NCBI GenBank assembly: GCA_907163375.1
Contig: CAJQUW010008675.1
Location: 1-64,000 of the forward strand
From: Prostheceraeus crozeri
Taxonomy: Eukaryota > Platyhelminthes > Polycladida > Euryleptidae
Length of the DNA stretch: 64,000 nt
Reading direction: 5' to 3'
This document shows positions 46,118 through 58,165 of the stretch, piece by piece. The notes beneath the pieces were generated by a model. That model was not told the origin of the DNA, searched no databases, and saw only the letters and a list, made by a program, of their open reading frames with translations. Every line of letters starts with the position of its first letter. The first letter of the stretch is position 1. A program made the position numbers and the translations under genes.

Positions 46118-46820
46118 ATGGATGCAATTATAACATGTAATTTGAAGTTTCTTTTCGGCAACACACTGTCCACAGATTGGTCTTCCGCAGTCAGTGCAGT
46201 TGCTGGCGGTTTTGTTCCGTCAGTTGTGACACTGTCGCCGATTTGGAGCTGCCAGAACGAGCTCCAATCGACGATTGATTTTGTTGACCTTTGCATTGTA
46301 GAACAAAAAACAACGAGTGAATGCGCAAAATCCTTTAGAAATTGCCTTCGTAATATCGACCTTCCCGCTACCTTTCCGAAAGTATGTAGGCATTGATCGC
46401 TGAAATGTCAACAACATTGAAGAATGGAGCCAACGGTCATCGTCTCACACCAGATTTCACCAACGACGAACGCGCCATTTGGTCCAATGTATCAACGGCA
46501 AGTTGTGTTTGACTGTGGCATAAAACAGTGTTCGGTTTCATCTTGCGCGTCTCCGAACTAACCGTTCCAATTGCATGTCGAGTCGAGAGAATGTAACACA
46601 TCTTGTCCTTCTTTGTCTGGCAACAGGTCAACAAAGGTCCTTCGTCATCATCGAAAAATGTAGTTGATACTACAGATCGTGGTTGCAGCTTTGAAACCTC
46701 TTTCCGATCTTTATGAATTGTCCCAAGCAGGGGAATTTCTTTGCGAACCATAAAAAAAGTAAAATACTGATCTGTTATTAAATTATATCCTTTGTTCTGC
46801 AGTGTCGGCGATGAAATCAT
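46118..46820 (-). pseudogene. piggyBac-like transposase, C-terminal half
   Basis: The minus strand gives GYNLITDQYFTFFMVRKEIP, containing the second catalytic aspartate (family TDN.FTS), then LLGTIHKDRKEV, STTFFDDDEGPLLTC, LSTRHAIG and LAVDTLDQMARSS, which carries the third catalytic aspartate (VDTLDQM). Downstream frames supply the C-terminal cysteine-rich domain, CTDCGRPICGQC and ITCYNCIHKRR. The N-terminal half with the first catalytic aspartate is missing toward 47299, so the gene is truncated and shifted at least once in its tail. Its continuous 127-codon stretch makes this the best-preserved transposase segment after the Crypton. Confidence 0.88.
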
Positions 46821-47932
46821 AGAGATCTGCTCACCTTGTGGAATTGCGAATCAAATTCACGCACGTTATTTATGTGCTATTGGCAAACACATCTGGTGCA
46901 ACTCCAATATTGATATTTCAAAATTGATAATAAAATTTTTGAAGAAAGGCAGCTGAATAAAAAGAGAAAGATATCAATTCAAACTCCACATGATAATGTT
47001 TGCACAATGGACATTTGACTCAATTTACATCAAGTTCTATTTAGTACACACCCATTCAAAAGTAGGATAAATGAACCAACTATACTATCAAAATAGTGCC
47101 GTCAAAATGACCGCTCTTGGTCTTTCTAGGTGAAACAGTATTTTATTCGATATCTATGGTAAAGGGATAAATAAGTTCCTGCAAATTCAAATGGTTTTAC
47201 CCATTTACCAAGAAACACTAACATCAGAAAAGCTGCTTAGCTTCTACAGCAAAAAATATTCAGATTTGCGGTCAAAATGACCGCTTGGTCTTTCTAGTAT
47301 TAAGTAGTTGCGTAGACAAGATAGTTGATGCGAGGGCTGCATCATCCCCCGAAATGCTAAGTATCATAACGACTGTATTCTGCAAACAGGTGCATGCAGA
47401 TTAAAAAAACTTAGACAGCATAAGGTAATAGTAGATGCGACAGTCAAGGAAAAAAAAGTAAAAGGATATCTATCAATGAAATTCATGCGGAATTCCAGCC
47501 GCAAAATCCAAGCACAACCGAGTCCTCCATTTCCTGCGTGAACCTCTCATATACTGATTTGTAGCTCTTATTAGTGCAAACATGATGCTTGTATGCACAA
47601 ACGATGCTGTTGGTCGATTGCCCATGAAATGCCCCCACTTGTCACTAAGTTTATCGGACAATGCCTTAAAATAATACTTGGCTTCACAGGAGAGGTTCAG
47701 CGGGGGGAAATAGTTTCACTTCTATGTTGAATATCAGTACATGCATTTTACATTTCGTCTCACCAATCTGGTAACAACAACAATCTACATGTGCATTCAA
47801 TCAATTCATCAATTCAATCAATTCATTCAATATCATGGTAAACGTGTTTGTGATCACATGCCAAAGAAGACCCATTTAATGACGATTTTATATTACCAAT
47901 CTTCATCTTTATAATCTTTGGATTTGTGATTA

Positions 47933-48205
47933 CTCTGTAAGCTGTAGAGTACGAAAGCTGTCTGATTTTGAGTACGAAACCGATGTACAAAACGAAAATA
48001 GCAAAATGTACGAAAGAATGATTGTTCGTGCTCATACACTACGAAAGCGATTGGCCTTCCTATTGGATTATCATCATTAAAATGTACGAAAGCCAATCGC
48101 TTTCGTAGTATAGGAGCATGAACAATCTCGTGCTTTCGTACATTTTGTTGTTCTCGTTTGTACATCGGTTTCGTAAGTAGCTTTAGTATTACACAGTTTA
48201 CAGTG
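47933..48205. repeat. Fold-back MITE, TACACTGTAA family, copy E
   Basis: The ends are CTCTGTAAGCTGTAGAG and TTTACAGTG, with TA on both sides (47931-47932, 48206-48207). The two halves fold into a long hairpin with repeated TGTACGAAAG and CGAAAGCGATTGGC words. It matches copy D (8758-9005). Frames across it are by-products. It lies 370 bp before the third DUF4781 exon, inside intron 2. Confidence 0.85.
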
Positions 48206-48575
48206 TAGACATACAAATTTTCATGGAAATTTTATGTGCTTTATCTGTAGCTTTGGGTTTTATTGGAGAACTCGTGGCAGTCGATGAAAGACCCGCTATT
48301 CAAATACAGATGCAAAATTAATTTGTCATAAATGCATTTTGACATGATCATAAAAAACTAACACTTACCAAACATACTGAGTTCTCCAATTAATACAGAT
48401 AGACAAATCGAGAATTATTCAAGCATTTTGGTAATTCACAGTTCAAAATGTCAGGTGCATGCATCATCTACACTTTATGTCAGAAATATCATCTAACTAG
48501 TCAATAAAAGCTGAAAAAGTATATCTTTTCAGTTGGTGAGAGCACAGTATTGAAGTCAAATTTTATCTTTTTCAG

Positions 48576-49231
48576 GGGGATTCAGCGTCTTGTCGATAAA
48601 GGAAAGCATGATGAAAGCTTAACGGATCTGGAAAGTATTATGACTGTGTTGGGAATCATTGCCACTCCATTGCATTTGACAGCGTTTCAGAGTCAATAGC
48701 ATTTTAATCAGAGGAGCTCAAATGGGAAAATATTCATAGATCCGTTCGAGTGGCCTCTACTATCGTCAACGTGGCAGCATTAGGATTGGACTCAAGTTTG
48801 CTCGCTTGTGGTGTGGTAAATCTCGTAATCAAAGCTGAAAAAGGTCAATTACAGCCGTTGGAGGTACTGCAATTGTCGATGAGCGTATTCTTTTTTACCC
48901 AAAAAATAATACAGCCGAAAACCGCATCAGGCATTATCAGAAAAGCACAAGACTCGCACCTTAGTGATATTTCAGGCAATATAGTCGATGATTCGAAGAG
49001 AAGACGTTTTGAAAGCTTTTTGAAGAGATTTGAAGGTAAAGAATCGATTCAGACAAAGTCAAGGATAATTCGAGCTGTGAATCGAGTGAATGAAGTGACC
49101 AAATACATAAAAACTGCTTATCCGGATGTCAAATTGAGGATTGTTAATCGCAATGGCAGAATTGTTCTTCTTGTTAGAGATGAAGGTGATAAACCAAATG
49201 GCCTCTTGTCCGAAATCAACCGAAAAATAGG
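48576..49231 (+). CDS. DUF4781 protein, third recognised exon
   Basis: The acceptor is TTTTATCTTTTTCAG. The first base completes AGG, then GIQRLVDKGKHDESLTDLES and LGIIATPLHLTAF. The family then continues, in another frame, with RSVRVASTIVNVAALGLDSS and GVVNLVIKAEKGQLQPLEVL, then QLSMSVFFFTQKIIQPKTAS and GIIRKAQDSHLSDISGN, and a charged C-terminal part. The donor is AATAGG/GTAAGG at 49231, so at least one more exon follows, which I could not find. Between 48690 and 48710 one frame change and one stop (TAA, 48705) interrupt the reading. The rest of the gene is clean, so these are more likely sequence indels than loss of function, but a recent pseudogene is possible. Confidence 0.85.
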
Positions 49232-49574
49232 GTAAGGAAGATTTGACTTTCTGATACTTGCGTTTTCTAAGACGTTGATTCTAGAACATAACTGAGTAGT
49301 AAAGTTAATGTGATACAGTATGCGACATATAATCAGAAGATTGGTCATAACGATATCTCATCTTTATTTTCTGTCATCACAAATCTCTAAGAGCAATTTA
49401 CACGATACAATTTGTGGATACAAGAATACAACATACTGGTTTACGTGTTTTCATCACACAACAAGAACACAGCTCATGAATTTCCTTGTCATGAAACGTC
49501 AATGATTTGCTGACAGGAAGCGAGGAATGATATCATGAGAATGATAGAATCTCATTGGATTATTGTGTCTCAAT

Positions 49575-50790
49575 CAAGGATGCGGAGTCCATAATTTTGA
49601 TAGGATTCCGACTCCGGCTTTTGATAAGACTCCGAATCCGACTCCGGGTGGCAAGCATATCAGCCTTAATTCTGGTAACCTACATCATAGATCATTATAG
49701 GCTTACCCGAGCCTGATTTTAGTAATTATTGCTGTATCAAATCGATCATTTTAAGTTTACCAACTTTGCACATCACTTGTGCTTCACATGGTTTTTCTCC
49801 AGTCTAGGCAGGAAAATCTCCCATCCTTCTCCAAAAAGTATGAGAACACTTCCGATTTCAATATGAGCTTTGGAGGAGCCATTACACACGATCGACGTTA
49901 GGTTAAGAGGTAATGTTGTCAAGCAAACTGATATTTTGCTTTTGTCTCTGATGTCACCTTTTGTTGAGTAGGTGTGATCGAGGCTAGGAAGGCTTGTCTT
50001 CTCCACTAAATCACCGAGTGAAAAGACAATCCTTTTTTCACTATCACGGTTCATTCCATCAACTATTACAAGCTTTGCGTGCACTGCTGTCTCTGTACTT
50101 TTGTTTGATGGACAAACTTGACATCAAAACAGTGACAGCTATGCCCGAGGATAAATAATTTTTTGTGTGAAGTAGGTATGCGGAGTCCGATCATTTTGAT
50201 AGTACCTCCGACTTCCGACCCCAGTGGCAAGCATATATTGCCTAGTTTTTTTTTTGAAAAAACTGTGCCCTACATCAACGATCATTATAGGCTTACCTAA
50301 ACTTGTCTTTAGTGATTCATTCCTGTATCAATCACAATCACTTTCGAATGAAAGTTATCAAATGTCGCGTTAAGTTGGATGCATGCGATCGCTACCACCT
50401 CCCAACTGGTTGATGTGCGTCACACGGCTTTTCCTCCAAGTCTCTACCAGACGAAAAATCCCCATCCCTTCTGCAAAAATCATGAAATACACTGTTCGAT
50501 TTCAATATGCGCTTTTGAGGAGCCTCACACACGTTAACGGGAAGGTGAAGAGGTAATGTTTCTCAAACTAACTATAGATTTCAAGTTTGTCTCTGATTGT
50601 CCTTTGGTGCGTAGGAGTGAGCGAGGCTAGGAAGGCTGCCTTCTCGACTAAGGTACCGTGAAGAGACTAATCCTTTTTCACTATCAAGTTTCATTCCCCA
50701 ACAATTGCCAAGCTTTGCATGCAGCAGTTGTCTCTGTACTTTTGTATGACGGAGAAAGTTGACATCAAGACATTGACTTCCCATCCCTAG
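49575..50790. repeat. Tandem duplication, ~600-bp unit
   Basis: Unit 1 starts at about 49575 (GCGGAGTCCATAATTTTGAT) and unit 2 at about 50174 (GCGGAGTCCGATCATTTTGA). Both contain GGCAAGCATAT, ATCATTATAGGCTTACC, GAGGCTAGGAAGGCT and TCTCTGTACTTTTGT in the same order. Divergence is high and dominated by small indels. The unit starts with GACTCCG repeats, reminiscent of an element end. Minus-strand frames in the two units are related to each other but unidentified. It lies downstream of exon 3 and may be in the next DUF4781 intron. Confidence 0.8.
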
Positions 50791-51287
50791 TGTGAAGTTT
50801 CGGGTCTAGTTTATGTCAGAAAATGTTTATGAATGGTACAGATAGCAATCCATGAAGAATATTAGGGAAAATGTTTATCCTAAAACATTTTTAAAATGTT
50901 TTCCCTTGACATTGCCCCAATTTCTGTCGTAAGGCGGTTGTGAATTTAATTGACATTCCTATATTGATGGTGATCAGTATTTTGCCACAGCATATATAGC
51001 CTAGTAGATGAACGTGCAATGTTACCAATAAAATAGAGAATCCTATGAGCCCACTCTTGCTCAAATAAACAAAGTTTAACGCTGTGGTAATCAGAATCAT
51101 TAAGTGTGTTTTGTCTAATGTTAGGCCTTGCTAATTAAAAACAAGGTGTATGATATTATTGCATTATAATGACATGTAAAGTTTACACACATAAATACTT
51201 GTCGTCTTGATCTTGACCGCATAAAGTGGGTTCAAGGAACCTGTCAAATTCTTTGAGAAAATTACCAGCTACCTACTTTACGTTGTA

Positions 51288-51480
51288 CACCTGTCAATTG
51301 CTGGATACAAATTCACATACAATTGGAGTGACTCTGATACGAGATTCTCCATGCTTACAGAGATCTGGTAGGTTTTTTATACGAAATCTCATTTACTTTC
51401 GTATGTGATTGGTATGGACGAGGCAAACTGTCCACATCTCTTGACTGGCTTTTCTACAAAACCGAAATACAGTTTGGTAT
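51288..51480 (+). repeat. TACACTGTAA family element, copy C, left piece
   Basis: The start TA-CACCTGTCAATTGCTGG matches the left ends of copies A and B, followed by TGATACGAGATTCTC and TTTCGTATGTGATTGGTATG in the same order. It stops at TTTGGTAT, exactly where the 8.8-kb CACGG element begins. The remainder lies at 60285-60787. Confidence 0.82.
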
Positions 51481-51790
51481 CACGGTGCCCTGATGAGTGG
51501 AAATACCAAAAAATTAATCCCAAGTGTTTTCCTCAACGGATTCTGATGTGTTCATTGTGAAAAATCCAATGGAAGCATTCCAAAATCCTGCATTGAGGGC
51601 TTTTTGAGCTAGCTGCCAATTTTGTGTTTTTTTTTTTTTTTGTGCAAAAAAAACCAAAAAAAATAAAAACTTCAAAGTAATGCAAAAATTAGTCCAAGTG
51701 ATTTTCTCACCGGATTTCTATGTTTTTGTGAAGCTAGAATCCAGTACAAGTGATTTAAAAGGTTTCTATGTCAGGGCTTTTTATGCTTAT
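51481..51790 (+). repeat. Left terminal repeat of the 8.8-kb element
   Basis: Two sub-units can be seen, 51481-51620 and about 51668-51790, separated by a T-rich then A-rich run. Each has AGTG.TTTTCTCA.CGGATT.C, a long A/T run and AGGGCTTTTT. The match to the inverted right arm is good except for indels in homopolymers. Confidence 0.75.
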
Positions 51791-51825
51791 CACTCTAAAA
51801 TATTTTGGTTTTTTAATTGATTGCT

Positions 51826-51929
51826 CACAGAAAACCATATGGAGTTCCAGAAAACCAAACGGTTCCTGGAAAACCCACACTGGTCCTCCAGAAAACCAAA
51901 AGGATTTCCAGAAAACCAGTTTGGGTTTG
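51826..51929 (+). repeat. Five ~20-bp tandem units, CCAGAAAACC
   Basis: The units begin CAGAAAACCATATGGAGTT, CCAGAAAACCAAACGGTT, CTGGAAAACCCACACTGG, CCAGAAAACCAAAAGGATTT and CCAGAAAACCAGTTTGGGTT. Plus-strand frames stay open because the unit lacks stops. They look like repeats, not a protein. Confidence 0.75.
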
Positions 51930-54900
51930 CAATTATATTCGGGTTTGGGTTCCACCGAGCAGATCAATTTTGTTGCAGGAGGCAATCAATAAAAATTGCA
52001 ACGTTTTGACAGCAACAATCAAATGAATTTGCGACCCGAATTAATGAAAAGCAATTGATTTTTGATGAATCCTGTTTATGAGCCTTGGTACGGTAACGTT
52101 AAGTGTCGTGGTAATCAAATTTGAATTTTTCCTACATACTATTGCATTCGAAGGAGATCTATTGACAGATCCTCGTTTGTGTAGAGTTGTAGACCGGACA
52201 TTCATACTAGTGATAGCAGAACTACTGTTTTCCCCAAAAAGTATATTAGATTATTAACCACGCGGAATCCTTATCTATCAATATGATATGGAATGATGGA
52301 TTATTTGAGGATGATTTGAAGTGTTTTAAAGTTGTGCTGCTTAGGACCTATCCAAGCCGATTTGCATTTCACACCAGAAATTTTAATTTATGACTCATTA
52401 AACACAAAAACCTCTACTGTTAGAATGAAATGTTGGGCAGTCGTAAGGAATTTTATCATTCTCACTCCTCTCTCGCCGGGGTCTTCTTTATCATCTGAAT
52501 TGAAGGCTAACTCTCTTCATTCACTGCTGCACATACATGTATCGTGATTTCCGCCCCGCGCGCTCTTATCTCGCTGCGATGACTTGGCCTAAATTTACCG
52601 AGCGGAATCTCTCCAAAGGTAAAATATTACGGGACACGTTGGCTTTTTAACAGAAAGCATACCGTCTTTGATAAGTTTTTACAGATGTATGAACAAAGTA
52701 ATAAGTCATTAATAAAATTGCCAATGACTAAATGGTAAGTAAAGTCTTTCTATACGAAAAAACAAAATCGGTTTTCGAGTATCCTACATTTGTGTCGTCT
52801 CCATGACGTCAAGAATGAGGGTGAGGCTGATTTTCTTCCTTCCATTGACGCATTTGTTCTAGTGACCGTGGCATGTGCAGTGACATAAACGTGCTGTCAT
52901 CTTATTTCTTGTGGGACTGTGAAAATTTGATTTGGCTGTTTTCAACGTTTATATCCTTCAATTGCATGATGTATGAAATTACATACGTGATGATCCACAA
53001 AAAAACGTGAGTATATCAGAAGATTTTCACTGTTTTGTTTCCAACGGATTCCCTTCATGTACTGATAGCTGACATGCTTCAATACTCTTTGGGCAATTCA
53101 ATCTTAAATTATTTTATTTAATTATGAATGAGAGGGGATATGAGTATTCAGGTAAGTATCCCTTATAAATTATTCCGGGCATCTAGCAATTTTGTCGTTA
53201 AGTATCATGACTACCGAATTACCTGTTTTGTAACCTACATACCTGTATAATGGTAGAGATCGCTTACAATACATGTTACGACTGATTTCATATTCATCGC
53301 TCGAACCACTTTTCAAGCTTTTACAAATCCCTATGTCTAACTAATATGAGTAGTAATACCAGCCTTATAGCCTTGTAGAATATATATGAAGTCCTATATT
53401 ATCTGCGTGAACATTGTAGCTTTTATACAAGTTTTAATTTTAGGCCTTGATGAATTTTTCCAATTTGCCTCATACATTGGAAAGCTAGAATAAATGAATT
53501 CTTGAAACTTAGTTACACCAATGACACTTTTTCACACTGAAAGTGCAAATGCAAGAAATCATTAAATAAAATTTATTTACTTTTTTATTACATTTGGCAC
53601 TGGTCCGTTAAGAAATATAGTTCATTTTTAAATGTAACAAAACCGGTTTAAAAAAAAAATATATCATCGCCAAATTAAAGTAGCTGCAGTAAACAATGTT
53701 TGCCGTTAATTTCGTGCTAGTTTTGCATACAATGGTTTGCTTTTGCATGCTCATAATTGGTTTTGATTTGGCCGTGTTTTATGCAACCCAACTTGCACTT
53801 AACTTGGTAGAGGATTTATTTTGCATGTAGAATGCGTATCTCTCTTTTGTTGTTAACAGCCGAATTTACTTTGCATGCCGCTTATTGTACAGAAAAAGCT
53901 CTGTGATGTGTATTGTTCACATGGCGTCGTTTCAATAGTGCATGCCAGCTAAGGGTGTACAAACTTTTGTCTAGAAATGTAATGCCTAATCATTATTTCT
54001 CATTACACTACAGTCAAAGATCGTTAATTTAAGACCATACATTCCAGATTTTCAATCTCCTGCATTATCAAAATTCTTAATTTAAAAAACATCAGTTTAT
54101 ATATGCAAACGATACAAAAATGCCACGGGCCCGTAGGGAACTTAATTAACCGAAATCTTATAATGATCCTGTGTTCTGAACTAACGAGCTTCGACTGTAT
54201 GTGAAGACATTATGACAGTGTAGGCCTATATGGCTTTATTTTTTCGCATCAAACAAACATTGATTTCATAGTTGAGTTTTTTACAGCACCTTTTCAAGAA
54301 CATCGTACTAGATTTGTCCGTAATTCTCTAAATGCTTCGCTTCTCCACAGTCCTATTAGGAGGATATCCCCTCTGAGATTATGTTTTTTCCTTTTTTCAG
54401 TAAGCGAGTTCACTCCGTGGCAACGAGTATTGGCATCGAAAAAATTCGAACGACGTGTTCGTTTGTAAGCTTCACCGGATTAGTTGGACGTGCATCCTGC
54501 GGGAAATGCCTATTCTGCTGTGATTTTATTTACTATCTTTGGAGAAGATGTAGCAAATGTTCCCTCAACTTCATGGATTTTTGTGACTGAAGACTCGTCC
54601 CTCGTCTTTCCTTGTATTATTTTAGGCAAGCTGACTTGAAAAAAAGTGAAAAAATAAGAAACAATGGCTTCTTTTGACGTTTCGCGACTTTTCTGGGAAA
54701 TCTTTGTATGGTTAGTTAAATTGTAAACTTCAAAAATAACCTCATTTGAGCAGTCACGCATTTTTTACACTTTTGCACAACAATAATTCCTTTGACACTC
54801 TTTATTGAGCTTATTTTATGCTCAGCGCCCAACAATTTGTGCTATGTTTGTTTTAAAATGATATTACACGAATGATATGTAAATATATTTAGAACATATC

Positions 54901-55268
54901 AGGCCTCACCCTCAATTCACTTCTCCGCCTCCTGCTGGCAGAAGCAAACTTTGTAACCTTGTGTGTATTCTATTCTTTCACGCGGTAAGAGTCATATTTG
55001 CGCTGAAAACAAGAAATTGAAAACGAAATGAGGCACATTCCTTTTGGTGCAAATTTAACAGGTGAGGCGGAGAAGTGTGCCTCTGTTACAATCGCGGAAA
55101 AGATTAAATACAGACCTGGAGCGCGAGCGGAGCCTAAATACCACCAAAAAAATGAACAATGACTATGGAGGTGAGCCCGTCGTCCATCATTCTTAACTGC
55201 AGAAGAGACATGACCTAGCAATTCAAAGGAACATGAATCTAAGCACAGCAAACGAATTTCTTTGTGCA
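51930..55268. other. 8.8-kb element interior, left: nothing recognised
   Basis: Only short frames, the longest about 85 codons, with no family resemblance. A+T-rich, with no internal terminal repeats noticed. Confidence 0.4.
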
Positions 55269-56402
55269 CACGGTTGTCACGAGATGGCGGTTATTTTTGA
55301 AATTTCCTAAAGGATTTTTTTCAAAGCTAACCCAATGAATTTGACCCGTAGAACACGATTTGATGGTTAACAAATCATTCATCGAGGGCTTTTTTGAGAA
55401 AATGCAAAAATGCAAAAATGGTGGACTCTGAAAACCGATAACTTGCGTTCTAGCGAAACTTCCCATATCAATTTCCTAGGGTTTTCTCCAGCATACTCAT
55501 GGAAATTTGACTCCTAGATTTAACGAATTTTATGGTTAAAAAATCATCGATCGAGGGCTTTTGTGAGAAAAATGCAAAAATTTAAAATGGCGGACCTGAA
55601 ATCGAAAACTGCGCTCACACACTTCCATAGCAATTTCCTAAAGGATTTCTTCTCCATGCATACACCATGAATTTGACCCTAGATTACGATTTTTCATAGT
55701 AAAAAATCAATCGTCGTTGGCTTTTGAGAAAAACGCATGGTATGGAAATTTCTACTACACTGTGGGGTTAATACATTTTATTTGTAGACCTACATGAGAA
55801 CGAATTATTCAGTGTCAAGTACACTTCTATTGTGCAAATGATTGTTTACTTTGCAACACGATTGTTTCAATCCGCCATCATCAAAACTGTTATGCAGGCA
55901 CCTACTATGGCCAGAGGATGCGTTGCTGCGTGGCACCGAGTATACAAGAGTACGAATAAGGAATGCATGTAGCTCTGTCGTGATTGCCAATGTTAGACAG
56001 TCTAAGGCACTGATCTAAGATATGTCTTCATCCATCCATAGAAATAGATATCATAAAACCTCGAGAATGGCAATGAAGCTTCATGCATTACACAATAGTG
56101 GCACAAAATCGCACGCATTTTCACTTAGATGCCCTGTCCCTCAACGGCTGTTGCATTTGAGTTAGAATCATCCTATTGCAATTCTAAGCTTTTCCATTGG
56201 TGATTCATGCCCCCTACTTAGTTTCCCCCTGATGTGCCGGCGACCTTGAAATCAATTTCCATTCAAGTCAACTTAAGATAAACAAATCTATTTCTATGGT
56301 CTTCACAAACACCTGGACATGCATCCGCTATAACTGGTTGTTTTCGTGGTAGCCACATAGCGACGAAATCACGTGAAACAGCGAGGTCTCCATGCGTGAT
56401 GT

Positions 56403-56615
56403 GTGTACGGTCGCATGATCTGCCGCGAGTTAATTAAGCGTTCGCAGCAACAAGCGGAGCGTTTACGATCGTTGTGTGGCAGGGAATATACTATCGAAGA
56501 ACAAAGGGTGCAGTGCCAATCATTCAACTACCTGATCATGCCGCATACATCGAGAACTCAAGCTGAATCACGAAAGCGCTGTGTTTTTGTAAGAATGGAA
56601 GTCCCTGCAAAATGA
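56403..56615 (+). other. Unidentified open frame inside the 3.0-kb element
   Basis: A 70-codon frame containing CRELIKRSQQQAERLRSLCG and IEEQRVQCQSFNYLIMPHTS. Charged, glutamine-rich and with several cysteines, it could be a piece of an element-encoded protein. Neighbouring frames near 56620-56800 are also protein-like but interrupted. I recognise no family. Confidence 0.2.
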
Positions 56616-57134
56616 TCATCGGCGATCGAAAATTCGATATAGACAAATATTTATCCGAACTATAACCGGATTGATGGTTTTATATCCAACCGTAATTTTT
56701 TCAATCCCTTGCCGCAAAAAGATTTCATTCTGGTGATAGACAGAACTTACCCAATGTTTGACAGCGACCAGCTCATCCTTCCGCCAAGTACTCGTCAAAG
56801 GGAGCACTACTGTTTGTGACTGAGCAGCATTTGTGAAAAGACAAGAACCTCGATAAATCAAAAAACAGTCGACATTGAAAGCTCCTGCGGGCAGGCCTTT
56901 TTCGAAACCGAAGGCCTCCGAAATTTCATCATGGGCATTGAACATTCACCATTACACCCAAGTTTACACTGTTATATTTCATCATGTGCCAGGAAGTCGG
57001 TTTCTCTAAGCACCAAGGCTTTGGGAAGTAAGCAGTGATAGGTAAGCGAGACCTGCATTCCAATTTTGATTCTTTCTGGGAAAGTTAGAATGAAAGACCA
57101 CCTGCAATCCCAAACTTTCCTGGAAGATTTTCTT

Positions 57135-58165
57135 GCAGCAGTGGTGCGAAGCCTACAATGCTAGGCGATTGTAGAAGTTGTTGATAGGTATTCTTTGGTA
57201 TTTTAGCCATTTGGAAATTAATCTGTTTTTCTTTCTTCATTCAATAAGGCCTTATGCAAAGTGTAAACATGCACAGTTCCATAGCGTATAGCAGAGATTG
57301 TTTAGACTTGTTTTTAATTATTCGATTCGTAAAACTAATTTAAAAACGGTAAATTTCAGCGCCTCTGGATTTACAAAGGAATTTACTTTTGCAATCTTTA
57401 TCCGGTACAAACTTTCTGGGCGCAAATTTTGTCGGAAAAAATATATATAATCTTTAATTGTCTAATATGGCAATACGGAGAGAAATTGTTAATGTGGGAG
57501 CCATGTGAAGGTACTGAGAAATCCTTTTAGGAAATTGATAGGGAAGTGTGGAGAGCCGCAGTTTCGATTTCAGAGTCCGCCAGTTTAAATTTTGGCATTT
57601 TTTCCCCTCAAAAAGTCCCTCCCGATCGATGATTTTTTAAGACCATCAAAATCGCAGCAGTGCGACCTACAATGCAGGCATTTGTAGAAGTTTGATCAGG
57701 TAGTCTTGGTATTAGAGCCATTTTGGAAATTAAGCCTGTTTTCCTTCATTCAATATGCCTAGGCAAGAGTAACATGCACGTTCCTGCGTATAGCATAAGA
57801 GAGGTTTGACTTGTTTTAATTATATTTCGATTCGTAAAACTAATTTTAAACGGTAAAAGTTCAGCGCCTCTGGAAGTACAAAGTAATTTACTTTTGCAAT
57901 CTGTATACCGGACGAAACTTTCTGTCGCAAATTTGTCGGAAAAAATATTAAAATCTTTAAAATTTTCTAAATAGCCTTTACGTAGATGAAATTGTATTTG
58001 TGGTAGCCATGTGAATGTACGAGAAATCCTTTAGGAAATTGATATGGAAGTGTGTAAGCGCAAAGTTTCGATTTCCCAAGAGTCCGCCATTTTAAATTTT
58101 TTGCATTTTTCTTTTCTCAAAAAGCCCTCGATCGATGATTGTTAAACATCAAAATCGTGTTCTAT
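57135..58165. repeat. Tandem duplication, ~518-bp unit
   Basis: Unit 1 begins GCAGCAGTGGTGCGAAGCCT at 57135 and unit 2 begins GCAGCAGTGCGACCTACAAT at 57653. Both run through TTCGATTCGTAAAACTAATT, CAGCGCCTCTGGA and AAATTTGTCGGAAAAAATAT to the monomer GTCCGCCA.TTTAAATTTT and GATCGATGATT. The units differ mostly by one-base indels, many in homopolymers. The duplication overlaps the right arm of the 3.0-kb element and extends it inward. Confidence 0.85.

Larger units (their letters stand above)
43812..47299 (-). mobile_element. piggyBac-like transposon 2, composite
   Basis: The left end is TTAA (43808-43811) then CACTGGAAAGACCAA. The right end is TTGGTCTTTCTAGTA then TTAA (47300-47303), an inverse match of about 13 bp. 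The subterminal palindrome GCGGTCAAAATGACCGC occurs twice near the right end (about 47098 and 47269). A transposase remnant lies on the minus strand at 46118-46820. The 3' flank of that gene is present twice in inverted orientation (43909-44560 and 45770-46113), so the unit may be two tail-to-tail copies with the left one internally deleted. A MITE and a mariner remnant sit between the inverted parts. It lies within intron 2 of the host gene. Confidence 0.7.

Noticed and set aside
48684-48717. A tiny intron ending at TTTTAATCAG to explain the frame break in exon 3
   Set aside because: It would be under 40 bp with no matching donor. Sequence error is simpler.
51768-52026. Three overlapping plus-strand frames with repeated PENQ/RKP-like words
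   Set aside because: They are produced by the 20-bp CCAGAAAACC tandem repeat.
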